NCBI RefSeq assembly: GCF_014062315.1
Contig: NZ_JACGLT010000013.1
Span: 52,325-116,324 of the forward strand
Direction: 5' to 3'
Origin: Gelidibacter maritimus
GTDB taxonomy: Bacteria > Bacteroidota > Bacteroidia > Flavobacteriales > Flavobacteriaceae
DNA: 64,000 bases
In this document: piece after piece, positions 1 to 7,070 of the stretch
How positions within the stretch are numbered: position 1 is the first letter of the stretch
How the letters are laid out: every line of letters starts with the position of its first letter
The notes under the pieces: model-generated
What the model was told of the DNA's origin: nothing
Database searches by the model: none
What the model saw: only the letters and a program-made list of their open reading frames with translations
Made by a program: the position numbers and the translations under genes

Positions 1-280
1 CCGTAAAAGGAATGTCCCAGTAATCTTTGTCGCCATGACTTGATAAAAACACCATTTTTGCTCCTTGGTGCGCTGCAAAAAACGAGCTTGTACTTTCATA
101 CGTGCTGATATTTAGGTGTGGCCAATAATCCAATCCTGCACGTTTCAGGCGGGCATCGGTAATTTCAAATCCGAAGGGTTTGACCAAGTGTAAATGTGCT
201 CCAGAGGCTAAAGCCAATCTGCCGATGTTGCCGGTGTTATTAGGGATTTCGGGCTCAATCAATACGATGTTTAAGGACAT
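1..280 (-). CDS. trmL: tRNA (cytidine/uridine-2'-O-)-methyltransferase, TrmL-like, partial (N-terminal part)
   Basis: Reading the minus strand from the ATG at 280 gives 93 codons that run off the left edge. The product begins MSLNIVLIEPEIPNNTGNIG, which is the N-terminal strand and asparagine-rich loop of small SPOUT (SpoU/TrmH) methyltransferases of the TrmL type. This family methylates the ribose at wobble position 34 of certain leucine tRNAs using S-adenosylmethionine and acts as a dimer in the cytoplasm. The following segment with LALASGAHLHLVKPFGFE also fits TrmL. The C-terminal knotted SAM site lies outside the window, so the assignment rests on the N-terminal half. Confidence 0.85.
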   Translation of the reverse strand, partial: MSLNIVLIEPEIPNNTGNIGRLALASGAHLHLVKPFGFEITDARLKRAGLDYWPHLNISTYESTSSFFAAHQGAKMVFLSSHGDKDYWDIPFT

Positions 281-360
281 ACTAAAGTTATAATGTTTTA
301 CACTTATCAACAATCAATAGAGGTGATTTTATGGTATTTGCGACAGGTTTCAACCAAAAA

Positions 361-393
361 GAAACCTATTCGTTAAAGATAAGAATAGGTTTC
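361..393 (-). terminator. Hairpin terminator after the 47-aa ORF
   Basis: GAAACCTATTC at 361-371 is perfectly complementary to GAATAGGTTTC at 383-393. On the minus strand the stem is followed by a run of five T. It lies just after the stop of the small minus-strand ORF at 415-558 and can end that transcript. Confidence 0.6.
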
Positions 394-414
394 CTTTAAA
401 ATTATACCACCAAA

Positions 415-558
415 TCATTTTTTCGATTTTTGGTCCTTTATCGTCTTTTTATCAATATCAAACTGATTGGTATCCACTTTAGTATCTCCAGTTGGATTAG
501 TGGGGTTTTTCTGTTCAGTTGATGTTTTAAATTTCTTATTCTCTTCTATTATTCCCAT
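415..558 (-). CDS. Small hydrophilic protein, 47 aa, unknown function
   Basis: An ATG-initiated ORF on the minus strand of 47 codons beginning MGIIEENKKFKTSTEQKN and ending in a lysine-rich tail. It has no signal peptide, membrane segment or cysteine and is rich in Lys, Thr, Asn and Asp, so it is probably disordered. I do not recognise a family. Support comes from an isolated position in a 450-bp gap and a strong hairpin immediately after the stop. It could also be a chance ORF. Confidence 0.4.
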   Translation of the reverse strand: MGIIEENKKFKTSTEQKNPTNPTGDTKVDTNQFDIDKKTIKDQKSKK

Positions 559-728
559 AATTTCTATTTTTTTAATTCATGTATAAATTAATGAAAACAG
601 AATAAAATTATATTAAAAGTATCTTAAAACAATAGCTGTATTGTTAATGTCAAGTCCGAATTAAGGCAGAATCTGATTTATAAAAGGGTGCAAATTTTAA
701 ATACGCTCAGGTTGTTTTTTGGCTACGC

Positions 729-1133
729 TCAAGATACCGTTCCAATTTTGTTAATCTCCGCCTCATTGGGACGCTTTGGATCTGGTCCATAATTGTTGGG
801 ACCTACGTCACCTTCAGTCACAAAAAGTACAAGGAGCCAGATGCCTCCAATAAGTGGAATTAGACCAACTAAGTAAAACCAGCCACTTTTATTAATATCG
901 TGTAATCTGCGCACCGCCACCGCCAAACTTGGAATTATTATGGCTAGGATGTAAATAAAATAAAGCCCAATAAATGCCGGTACGTCGGTTAGGTTTGCCA
1001 GTGCTCCAGAAATAATGACAATACCTATGGCAAAGAGGAAATTAAATAAAACAAACATCCAGTACTCTTCACGTCGTGCACGTCCATTGAAGTTTGTGTA
1101 GTTGTCTCTGACTACTTTTAAATACCATTTCAT
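729..1133 (-). CDS. DUF805 family inner-membrane protein
   Basis: 134 residues. The N-terminus MKWYLKVVRDNYTNFNGRAR is the usual opening of DUF805 proteins, with the conserved F-x-GRARR-x-E-Y/F-W motif at about residues 15-27 followed by several hydrophobic membrane segments (about 27-48, 52-73 and 84-105). RLHDINKSGW at about 76-85 is the conserved loop between helices. The function of DUF805 proteins is not established; some are linked to envelope physiology. It lies downstream of trpA on the same strand with a 40-bp gap, so it may receive read-through from the trp operon, but nothing ties it to tryptophan. Confidence 0.85.
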   Translation of the reverse strand: MKWYLKVVRDNYTNFNGRARREEYWMFVLFNFLFAIGIVIISGALANLTDVPAFIGLYFIYILAIIIPSLAVAVRRLHDINKSGWFYLVGLIPLIGGIWLLVLFVTEGDVGPNNYGPDPKRPNEAEINKIGTVS

Positions 1134-1173
1134 AAATTAAATTTTAAAGGTTGGTTAAGGTCAAATATAATTT

Positions 1174-1944
1174 TTAATTTAGAATGGACTGTATAAATTG
1201 TTCTGTATTATCAACACCATTTTTTGAGAGGTTCTTGATAAATGCACTTCCAATAATTGCGCCTTTGGCGTATTTAGTAGCTTGAGCGTAGCTTTCATGA
1301 TCAGAAATACCGAAGCCAATAACCTGAGGATTTTTGAGGTTCATCTTGGCGATTCGCTTGAAATAATCCGTTTGGATATCTCCAAAACCAGAGCTGCTTC
1401 CAGTAACGCTGGCACTACTGACCATATAAATAAAGCCTTGTGAAATGGAATCGATAAACCGAACACGCTCCTCAGAGGTTTGTGGAGTTATCAAAAACAC
1501 GTTGATAATATCATAGGTTTCAAAGATGGATTTATACCGATCATTAAATACGTCTACCGGCAAATCAGGAATAATAAGTCCGTCAATGCCAATCTCCCGG
1601 CATTTCTTGCAAAAGGCTTCCACGCCATATTGCAATATCGGATTGAAATAGCCCATAATGACTAATGGAATGTTGACTGTTTTCCTGATGTCTTTGAGTT
1701 GGTCAAAAAGCACTTCTGTAGTCATTCCATTTTTTAAAGCTTGTGTCGAACTGGCTTGAATGGTTGGGCCGTCGGCCAAAGGATCGCTAAATGGCAAACC
1801 GATTTCTATCATACCTACGCCACTTTTCTCCAGATCTTGAATGATGGTCGCCGTATCGTTGAGATTAGGATAACCTGCGGTAAAGTATATGGAAAGTAAC
1901 TTTTCATTACTTTTTTCTTGCAATTTCTGATTGATTCTGTTCAT
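1174..1944 (-). CDS. trpA: Tryptophan synthase alpha chain
   Basis: 256 residues, normal length for TrpA. It cleaves indole-3-glycerol phosphate to indole and glyceraldehyde 3-phosphate and channels indole to TrpB in an alpha2beta2 complex. Visible landmarks are AGYPNLNDT near the N-terminus, the catalytic Glu in GVGMIEIGLPFSDPLADGP (about residues 42-60, with the catalytic Asp in the FSDP loop), and the phosphate-binding GFGIS segment near residue 211. It is the last gene of the trp operon. A TTCCCGC...GCGGGAA palindrome begins 7 bp upstream of its ATG, where a ribosome binding site would be expected. Confidence 0.97.
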   Translation of the reverse strand: MNRINQKLQEKSNEKLLSIYFTAGYPNLNDTATIIQDLEKSGVGMIEIGLPFSDPLADGPTIQASSTQALKNGMTTEVLFDQLKDIRKTVNIPLVIMGYFNPILQYGVEAFCKKCREIGIDGLIIPDLPVDVFNDRYKSIFETYDIINVFLITPQTSEERVRFIDSISQGFIYMVSSASVTGSSSGFGDIQTDYFKRIAKMNLKNPQVIGFGISDHESYAQATKYAKGAIIGSAFIKNLSKNGVDNTEQFIQSILN

Positions 1945-1950
1945 GCTTAC

Positions 1951-1968
1951 TTCCCGCGAATGCGGGAA
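1951..1968. repeat. Short palindromic repeat upstream of trpA (family 1)
   Basis: TTCCCGC-GAAT-GCGGGAA, part of a family with core ATTCCYGC-GAAN-GCRGGAAT found at six places in the trp operon. This copy starts 7 bp upstream of the trpA start codon. Confidence 0.7.
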
Positions 1969-1997
1969 TCTTTTTTAGTTAAACTAAATTCCTGTGA

Positions 1998-2015
1998 TCC
2001 CGATAACCATCGGGA
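1998..2015. repeat. Short palindromic repeat (family 2)
   Basis: TCCCGAT-AACC-ATCGGGA inverted repeat in the trpB-trpA spacer. Related palindromes occur at 2157-2170 (CCGATAGCTATCGG) and, with one mismatch, near 3449-3464. All three lie in trp intergenic DNA. Confidence 0.55.
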
Positions 2016-2124
2016 AGGAATCTCTTCTTATTTAATACCTGTTTAATTCTTATTCTTTCGTAAATAAGGTTTTTTGATTTATATAAACCCTTCCGTCTTT
2101 GGGCTTTTCAGTAGCCCATAACCA

Positions 2125-2147
2125 ACTTCCCTTAAAAAAAGGGAAGG
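2125..2147. terminator. Hairpin in the trpB-trpA spacer
   Basis: CTTCCCTT and AAGGGAAG pair around a short A-tract. It could be a weak terminator or processing site. The trpB-trpA spacer (about 270 bp) is unusually long for an operon and holds at least four inverted repeats and no ORF that I can support. Confidence 0.35.
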
Positions 2148-2156
2148 AATTGATTG

Positions 2157-2170
2157 CCGATAGCTATCGG
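2157..2170. repeat. Short palindromic repeat (family 2)
   Basis: Perfect 14-bp palindrome CCGATAGCTATCGG followed by GGAG. It matches the core of the repeat at 1998-2015. Confidence 0.5.
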
Positions 2171-2216
2171 GAGAGAGCGACTGCCGACAGCCTGACCCTT
2201 TAGGGTAACCCAACTG

Positions 2217-3398
2217 CTAAAGATTAAAATGCTTTATATAAGTCTCCAAATCCTTATCCCCACGGCCTGACAAACTAACTACGACGACATCATCTGGTTG
2301 AAACTTTTTATGCTCAAAGACCGCTAATGCATGTGAGCTTTCAATGGCTGGAATGATGCCTTCCCTTTTGCACAATTCCAGTCCGGCGGTCATGGCATCA
2401 TCATCGGTAATCGCAATAAATTCAGCTCGACCACTTTTGTACAAATGGGCATGCATCGGTCCCACACCAGGATAATCCAAACCTGCCGAAATACTGTACG
2501 GTTCCGTAACCTGTCCGTCAGGCGTTTGCATCAATAGTGTTTTACTGCCGTGAATGATGCCCTCTTTTCCTAAAACTGATGTAGCTGCGCTCTCTCCAGA
2601 ATGCACGCCTTTTCCGGCAGCTTCCACAGCAATGAGTTTGACTTCTGTGTCGTCCAAAAAATGATAAAACGCACCTGCAGCATTACTGCCCCCGCCAACA
2701 CAGGCTACTACATAATCGGGTTTTGTGGTGCCTTCTTTTTCTTTGAGTTGCCATTGGATTTCTTCGGAAACAATGGCCTGAAAACGCGCTACCATATCCG
2801 GATACGGATGCGGGCCTACCACACTGCCGATAATATAATGCGTATCTACAGGATTATTGATCCAATCGCGAATGGCTTCATTAGTGGCATCCTTTAAGGT
2901 GCGACTTCCAGAAAGAGCGGGAACAACGGTAGCCCCCAACATTTTCATTCGCGCCACGTTTGGTGCCTGACGCGCAATGTCAATTTCGCCCATATAAACA
3001 ATGCATTCCAGACCCATCAGAGCGCAGACTGTAGCCGTAGCCACACCATGCTGACCAGCACCAGTTTCGGCTATGATACGATTCTTTCCAAGACGTTTTG
3101 CCATTAAAATCTGACCAATGGTGTTGTTGATTTTATGTGCACCGGTATGGTTGAGGTCTTCGCGTTTTAAATAAATCTTGGTGTTGTATTTTTCGCTTAA
3201 TCGCTTGGCGAAATAGAGCGGGGAAGGGCGCCCCACATAATCTTTAAGCAGCGCGTTGAATTCTTCTTGGAATTCAGGTTCTGCCATGACTTTGAGGTAA
3301 TTTTGGCGTAACTCCTCCACATTGGGGTATAGCATTTCTGGAATGTATGCTCCGCCAAATTCGCCGTAATATCCTTTTTCGTTGATGTTGTATGTCAT
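2217..3398 (-). CDS. trpB: Tryptophan synthase beta chain
   Basis: PLP enzyme that condenses indole with L-serine to give tryptophan. About 393 residues from the ATG at 3398, normal for TrpB1. Landmarks are [15 protein letters not shown] at the N-terminus, the Schiff-base lysine in [23 protein letters not shown], and the PLP phosphate loop [10 protein letters not shown]. An upstream in-frame ATG at 3407 exists, but it is formed by the edge of a palindromic repeat (3406-3427), and the family usually starts close to the NEKGYYG motif, so I prefer 3398. The start is the only uncertainty. Confidence 0.96.
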   Translation of the reverse strand: MTYNINEKGYYGEFGGAYIPEMLYPNVEELRQNYLKVMAEPEFQEEFNALLKDYVGRPSPLYFAKRLSEKYNTKIYLKREDLNHTGAHKINNTIGQILMAKRLGKNRIIAETGAGQHGVATATVCALMGLECIVYMGEIDIARQAPNVARMKMLGATVVPALSGSRTLKDATNEAIRDWINNPVDTHYIIGSVVGPHPYPDMVARFQAIVSEEIQWQLKEKEGTTKPDYVVACVGGGSNAAGAFYHFLDDTEVKLIAVEAAGKGVHSGESAATSVLGKEGIIHGSKTLLMQTPDGQVTEPYSISAGLDYPGVGPMHAHLYKSGRAEFIAITDDDAMTAGLELCKREGIIPAIESSHALAVFEHKKFQPDDVVVVSLSGRGDKDLETYIKHFNL

Positions 3399-3405
3399 AT
3401 TCTTC

Positions 3406-3427
3406 ATTCCCGTGAAAGCGGGAACCT
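3406..3427. repeat. Short palindromic repeat at the trpB start (family 1)
   Basis: ATTCCCGTGAAAGCGGGAAC, an imperfect copy of the family 1 palindrome. It abuts the trpB start and even supplies part of the upstream alternative ATG. Confidence 0.65.
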
Positions 3428-3484
3428 CATGTTTAAAAGACCTGACAATCCCGATAACTATCGAGGCATACAGGTCTGGTTAAA

Positions 3485-4207
3485 TCAATTCATTTCCTTT
3501 ATAAATACTTCCAGTTTTTCCGAATCTTTCAATCCAGGTTCAATTTCAAATTTACTGTTGACGTCGATGGCGTGGCAATATTGGGATTCCTGTCTTCCCA
3601 AAAACTCAGTTAGCTTATCCACCTCTTCCAAACCAATCCCTCCACTTAAAAAATAAGGTTTTGTGGATGGGTAATCTTTCAAAACTTCCCAATTAAACGT
3701 GTAGCCATTGCCACCTGGTAACTTTCCTTTAGTATCAAACAAAAAGTAATCGCACACCGATTCGTAGGGTTGTAATTGGTCAAAATTGAATTGATCTTTT
3801 ATTGAGAAAACCTTCAATATTCCTGCGAAGGCAGGAATCTCATCATTTTTACCTCGATCTGTATTTGTAAGAAGACCACGTAGTTCTTTGCAAAACTCCG
3901 GCGATTCCTCCCCATGCAATTGAACCAGATCTAAATCATATTTTTCAACTTTTTTAATCACTTCCTCAATCGTTGCATTCACAAAAACCCCTACCTTTTT
4001 GAGGTCTGAAGGCAACTTAGGAATGTTGCCATTGAAAAATCGACTGGACTTTTCATAGAATATAAATCCGAGATAGTCAGGTTGAAGCACAGCAATATCA
4101 CCAATATTGTCGGGAAATTTCATACCGCAGATTTTAATCTTCGTCCCAGTCCTATCAGTAGGAGAGGGGGTTTGATTCTTTTTGTTTATTTCGTTTTTAA
4201 TACCCAT
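3485..4207 (-). CDS. trpF: Phosphoribosylanthranilate isomerase with two extra segments
   Basis: Isomerises phosphoribosylanthranilate to CdRP. The TIM-barrel core is clear: catalytic Cys in KIKICGMK (residues 23-30), GVFVNA, the Asp-bearing LVQLHGEE, YFLSGGIG and IDVNSKFE. At 240 residues it is some 30 longer than usual. Two stretches explain this: an N-terminal extension of about 22 residues containing TPSPTDRTGT, and an internal insertion of about residues 112-130 ending DEIPAFAGI, which is translated from a family 1 palindrome at 3819-3838. No later start codon precedes the KIKICG motif, so the extension seems real. The ATG lies 8 bp after the trpC stop. Confidence 0.93.
   Translation of the reverse strand: MGIKNEINKKNQTPSPTDRTGTKIKICGMKFPDNIGDIAVLQPDYLGFIFYEKSSRFFNGNIPKLPSDLKKVGVFVNATIEEVIKKVEKYDLDLVQLHGEESPEFCKELRGLLTNTDRGKNDEIPAFAGILKVFSIKDQFNFDQLQPYESVCDYFLFDTKGKLPGGNGYTFNWEVLKDYPSTKPYFLSGGIGLEEVDKLTEFLGRQESQYCHAIDVNSKFEIEPGLKDSEKLEVFIKEMN
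3819..3838. repeat. Family 1 palindrome inserted inside the trpF coding sequence
   Basis: ATTCCTGC-GAAG-GCAGGAAT, perfect 8-bp arms. It is translated in frame within trpF as part of DEIPAFAGI. Sequence on either side matches the normal TrpF continuation (ELRGLL before, LKVFSIKD after), so it looks like an in-frame insertion. Confidence 0.75.
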
Positions 4208-4215
4208 TTTAATCT

Positions 4216-4998
4216 TTAAGCCAGGTTTTTGATAAATGCTTTTGCACTTTCTCCCGCATTGTCGGTTTTCATAAAGTTTTCTCCAATTAAAAAACCTTGG
4301 TAACCGTAGGGTTGTAACTCTTTTATAGCTTCAACGTTGCTGATGCCACTTTCGGATATTTTTATAAAATCATCTGGAATTAAGGTGCTCAAATGCTTGC
4401 TCGTCTCTAAGCTGACCTCGAAGGTTTTTAAATTTCTATTGTTCACACCAATCATATCCAAACTGGGCATCACCGATTTGTGCAACTCTTCCTCATTATG
4501 AATTTCCAATAGGATTTCGAGATTTAAGCTCTTCGCTAGTTCTGAAAAACTCTTAATTTCCACTTTAGATAAAATAGATGCGATGAGCAAAATGACGTCT
4601 GCGCCATAAGCTTTTGCTTCCACTATTTGGTAGGGATGGATGATAAACTCCTTTCTTAAAAGAGGTAAATTGCAGCTCGCTTTTGCCAACAATAAATCGT
4701 CCAAAGAGCCTCCAAAATATTTCCCGTCAGTTAGAACTGACATCCCACAAACTCCAGCCGATTCATAACCTTGCGCGACGTCAGAGACGCTAAGTGTCTG
4801 ATTGATCACTGATTTTGAGGGTGAACGGCGCTTGTGTTCAGCAATAATACCTGAAGCGCTGTTTTGCAATCTTTCAGTAAGTGAAACCGTATCTCTTTCA
4901 AACAAAACCGATTGTTCCAATTGTGACGTAGGAATAAGTGATCTTCTTAAATCAACTTCTTTGCGTTTGTCAGTAACTATTTGGTCTAAAATATTCAT
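4216..4998 (-). CDS. trpC: Indole-3-glycerol phosphate synthase
   Basis: 260 residues. Closes CdRP to indole-3-glycerol phosphate. The start MNILDQIVTDKRKEVDLRR is typical. Catalytic landmarks are the Lys in IIAEHKRRSPSKS (about 50-62), LLLAKASCNLPLLRKEFIIHPYQI with the second Lys (about 104-126), the Glu in LEILLEIHNEEEL, IGVNNRNL with the Asn, and ISESGIS and FLIGENFM for phosphate binding. Monofunctional, not fused to TrpF. Its upstream spacer to trpD holds the heptanucleotide tandem repeat at 5016-5078. Confidence 0.97.
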   Translation of the reverse strand: MNILDQIVTDKRKEVDLRRSLIPTSQLEQSVLFERDTVSLTERLQNSASGIIAEHKRRSPSKSVINQTLSVSDVAQGYESAGVCGMSVLTDGKYFGGSLDDLLLAKASCNLPLLRKEFIIHPYQIVEAKAYGADVILLIASILSKVEIKSFSELAKSLNLEILLEIHNEEELHKSVMPSLDMIGVNNRNLKTFEVSLETSKHLSTLIPDDFIKISESGISNVEAIKELQPYGYQGFLIGENFMKTDNAGESAKAFIKNLA

Positions 4999-5015
4999 TT
5001 AAAAAAAGGTTTATT

Positions 5016-5078
5016 TTCTCTGTTCTCTGTTCTCTGTTCTCTGTTCTCTGTTTTCTGTTGTCTGTTGTCAGTTTTCTG
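5016..5078. repeat. Tandem heptanucleotide repeat, TTCTCTG x5 plus four degenerate units
   Basis: Five perfect head-to-tail copies of TTCTCTG at 5016-5050 continue into degenerate units TTTTCTG, TTGTCTG, TTGTCAG and TTTTCTG to 5078. The array fills most of the 99-bp spacer between trpD (upstream on the minus strand) and trpC and lies 18 bp before the trpC ATG. Such arrays can change copy number by slippage. Confidence 0.85.
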
Positions 5079-5097
5079 TTTGGCTGCGAACTGTTGA

Positions 5098-6093
5098 CTA
5101 TTTTCTACTTATGTCAACCAATCTGTCAAATTTCTCTTTTGCTTTTCCGCTCAATAAAGCCTCTTTCGCCAGTTCGAAACAATCCTCCACCGATTTTTTG
5201 GTTACGGTCGAAATGGCCATCGCTGCATTCGCGCATACTACGTTGTTTTGTGCTTCGCTGCCTTGCCCATCTAATATTTGTGTGAAAATATTGGCTGATG
5301 ATGCTACCGAATCGCCACCATAAATTTCACTTTGGTTTAAAGTGTTCACGCTAAAAAATTCTGGAAAAATCATGGTTTCTGTAGTATTTCGAATCACTTT
5401 GGTTGGTCCGGTCAATGAGATTTCATCATACCCATCCAAAGCATGCAAAATGGTATAGTTGATATCCGTGTTTTGGTAAAGATAGCTATACATTCTAAGC
5501 AATTCCAAGTTGAAAACACCCACCAATTGATTTTTTGGAAAAGAAGGATTCACCATTGGTCCCAACATATTAAAAAAGGTTTTTACGGCCAAATCCTTAC
5601 GGATGGGTGCCACATTTTTCATGGCTGGATGAAAGAGTGGGGCGTGCAAAATGCAAATTCCAGCCTCGTCTAACGATCGTTTTAGGAAATCAATATCCGA
5701 GGTGAATTTAATACCCAGATATTCCATAACGTTTGACGAGCCACAAGCCGAAGAAACGCCGTAATTACCGTGTTTGGTCACATTAACACCAGCACCTGCA
5801 GTGACAAATGATGCTAAGGTTGAAATATTGAATGTGTCTTTACCGTCGCCGCCCGTACCACATAAATCGATGCCGTTATAATCGGCCAAATCCACGTGCA
5901 AACAAAGTTCTAAAAGCGCATCCCTAAAACCTTGCAATTCTTCAATCGTAATGCTTCGCATCATATAAACGGTTAAGAAAGATGCAATCTGACTTTGGTT
6001 GTAACTTCCTTTTGATATGTTGACCAAGACCTGTTTGGCTTCTTCGCTGGAGATGCTTTCTTGGTTGATGAGTCTGTTGAGTATGTGTTTCAT
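5098..6093 (-). CDS. trpD: Anthranilate phosphoribosyltransferase
   Basis: 331 residues, normal length. Transfers the phosphoribosyl group from PRPP to anthranilate. The PRPP loop CGTGGDGKDTFNIST is at about residues 79-93, followed by KHGNYGVSSACGSSNVMEYLG (anthranilate and Mg-PRPP contacts) and the conserved HPAMKNVAPIRKDL and FFNMLGPMVNP segments. The helical N-terminal domain opens MKHILNRLI. A family 1 palindrome starts 6 bp upstream of the ATG. The 223-bp spacer to trpG contains further inverted repeats but no ORF that I can support. Confidence 0.97.
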   Translation of the reverse strand: MKHILNRLINQESISSEEAKQVLVNISKGSYNQSQIASFLTVYMMRSITIEELQGFRDALLELCLHVDLADYNGIDLCGTGGDGKDTFNISTLASFVTAGAGVNVTKHGNYGVSSACGSSNVMEYLGIKFTSDIDFLKRSLDEAGICILHAPLFHPAMKNVAPIRKDLAVKTFFNMLGPMVNPSFPKNQLVGVFNLELLRMYSYLYQNTDINYTILHALDGYDEISLTGPTKVIRNTTETMIFPEFFSVNTLNQSEIYGGDSVASSANIFTQILDGQGSEAQNNVVCANAAMAISTVTKKSVEDCFELAKEALLSGKAKEKFDRLVDISRK

Positions 6094-6098
6094 AATAC

Positions 6099-6116
6099 TT
6101 CCTGCGAAGGCAGGAA
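6099..6116. repeat. Short palindromic repeat upstream of trpD (family 1)
   Basis: TTCCTGC-GAAG-GCAGGAA, perfect 7-bp arms, beginning 6 bp before the trpD ATG at 6093. Confidence 0.7.
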
Positions 6117-6316
6117 TCTTTTGTTGTTAAACTTAATTCTTTCTAAATAACTAGTTTTTAATACTAAATAACTCTTCAGTTTTCGTCCCGTCTTCTCGGG
6201 GTGAATCCGCCTTCCATTTAAAAGGTAAGGGTTTTTGCAACTAAATAATTTTTTACATTCTTTATCAGATCTTACCTTTTAAGTCTGAAGTGTTTTCTTC
6301 CTTAAGACTTAAAGGA

Positions 6317-6916
6317 CTAACGTTGCTGATCTTGTGAGATTCCTGCCTGCGCGGGAATTTTAATCCAATTCTCCAAGATTTTTTTTCCATCCGGTGTCAG
6401 CACTGATTCTGGATGGAATTGCACCCCTTTTAAATCGTATGTTCTGTGGCGCAAGGACATTATTTGGCCGTTTTCATCAAAGGAAGTGGCTTCCAATACG
6501 TCAGGCAAATTAGGGTCTACCACCCAAGAGTGATAGCGTCCAACTTCAATGGTCTTATCCAGACCGTTAAAAAGCGCTTCGTCGTTTACGCTAGGGGTTA
6601 CTTTGGTGGCAACGCCATGGTAAACATTATTAAGATTAACCAATGTGCCACCAAATACCTCACCTATTGCTTGTTGGCCAAGGCAAACGCCCAAAATACT
6701 TTTTGTGGATGCGTAGGTCTTTATAATAGCTTTTAGCAAGCCTGCTTCATCAGGAAGACCTGGTCCTGGCGATAGCACTATTTTCTCAAAGGCGTCTACC
6801 TCCTCAAGCGACAGTTGATCGTTACGTCGGACAGTGACCTCACAGCCCAAATCTTCAAGATAATGGACGAGATTGTAGGTGAAACTGTCGTAATTGTCTA
6901 TAACTAATATTTTCAT
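6317..6916 (-). CDS. trpG: Anthranilate synthase component II (glutamine amidotransferase)
   Basis: 199 residues. Class I glutamine amidotransferase that supplies ammonia to TrpE. Opens MKILVIDNYDSFTYNLVHYL, with VLSPGPGLP for the oxyanion region, the nucleophile Cys in ILGVCLGQQAIGE (about residue 79) and the catalytic His-Glu in GVQFHPESVLT (about 166-176). The last 14 residues, KIPAQAGISQDQQR, go beyond the normal end at LENW and are translated from a family 1 palindrome at 6339-6358, so the C-terminus appears extended by repeat intrusion. PabA-type dual use with folate synthesis cannot be excluded, but the operon context supports trpG. Confidence 0.96.
   Translation of the reverse strand: MKILVIDNYDSFTYNLVHYLEDLGCEVTVRRNDQLSLEEVDAFEKIVLSPGPGLPDEAGLLKAIIKTYASTKSILGVCLGQQAIGEVFGGTLVNLNNVYHGVATKVTPSVNDEALFNGLDKTIEVGRYHSWVVDPNLPDVLEATSFDENGQIMSLRHRTYDLKGVQFHPESVLTPDGKKILENWIKIPAQAGISQDQQR
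6339..6358. repeat. Family 1 palindrome within the 3' end of trpG
   Basis: ATTCCTGC-CTGC-GCGGGAAT. One arm carries T-G wobble pairs. It is translated as IPAQAGI in the trpG tail, closely like the IPAFAGI encoded by the copy inside trpF. Confidence 0.65.
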
Positions 6917-6920
6917 ATCT

Positions 6921-6941
6921 ATTCCTCGCGAACGCGGGGAT
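6921..6941. repeat. Short palindromic repeat upstream of trpG (family 1)
   Basis: ATTCCTCGCGAACGCGGGGAT, imperfect arms around CGCGAACGCG, beginning 5 bp upstream of the trpG ATG at 6916. Confidence 0.65.
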
Positions 6942-7070
6942 CTTTTTAATTAAACGTTATTTTTCTTTGGCAGAACTATCAGGTCCATATTTTAATCCAT
7001 TCATCTCCTGTTTCAAACCTGATAGGTCATTTAAAATTCACATATTGGCATGAGAGCCTTGCTTGTTTTC

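Noticed and set aside
5016..5078. Possible CRISPR-like array
   Set aside because: Units are 7 bp, contiguous, without spacers and without cas genes; it is a simple tandem repeat.
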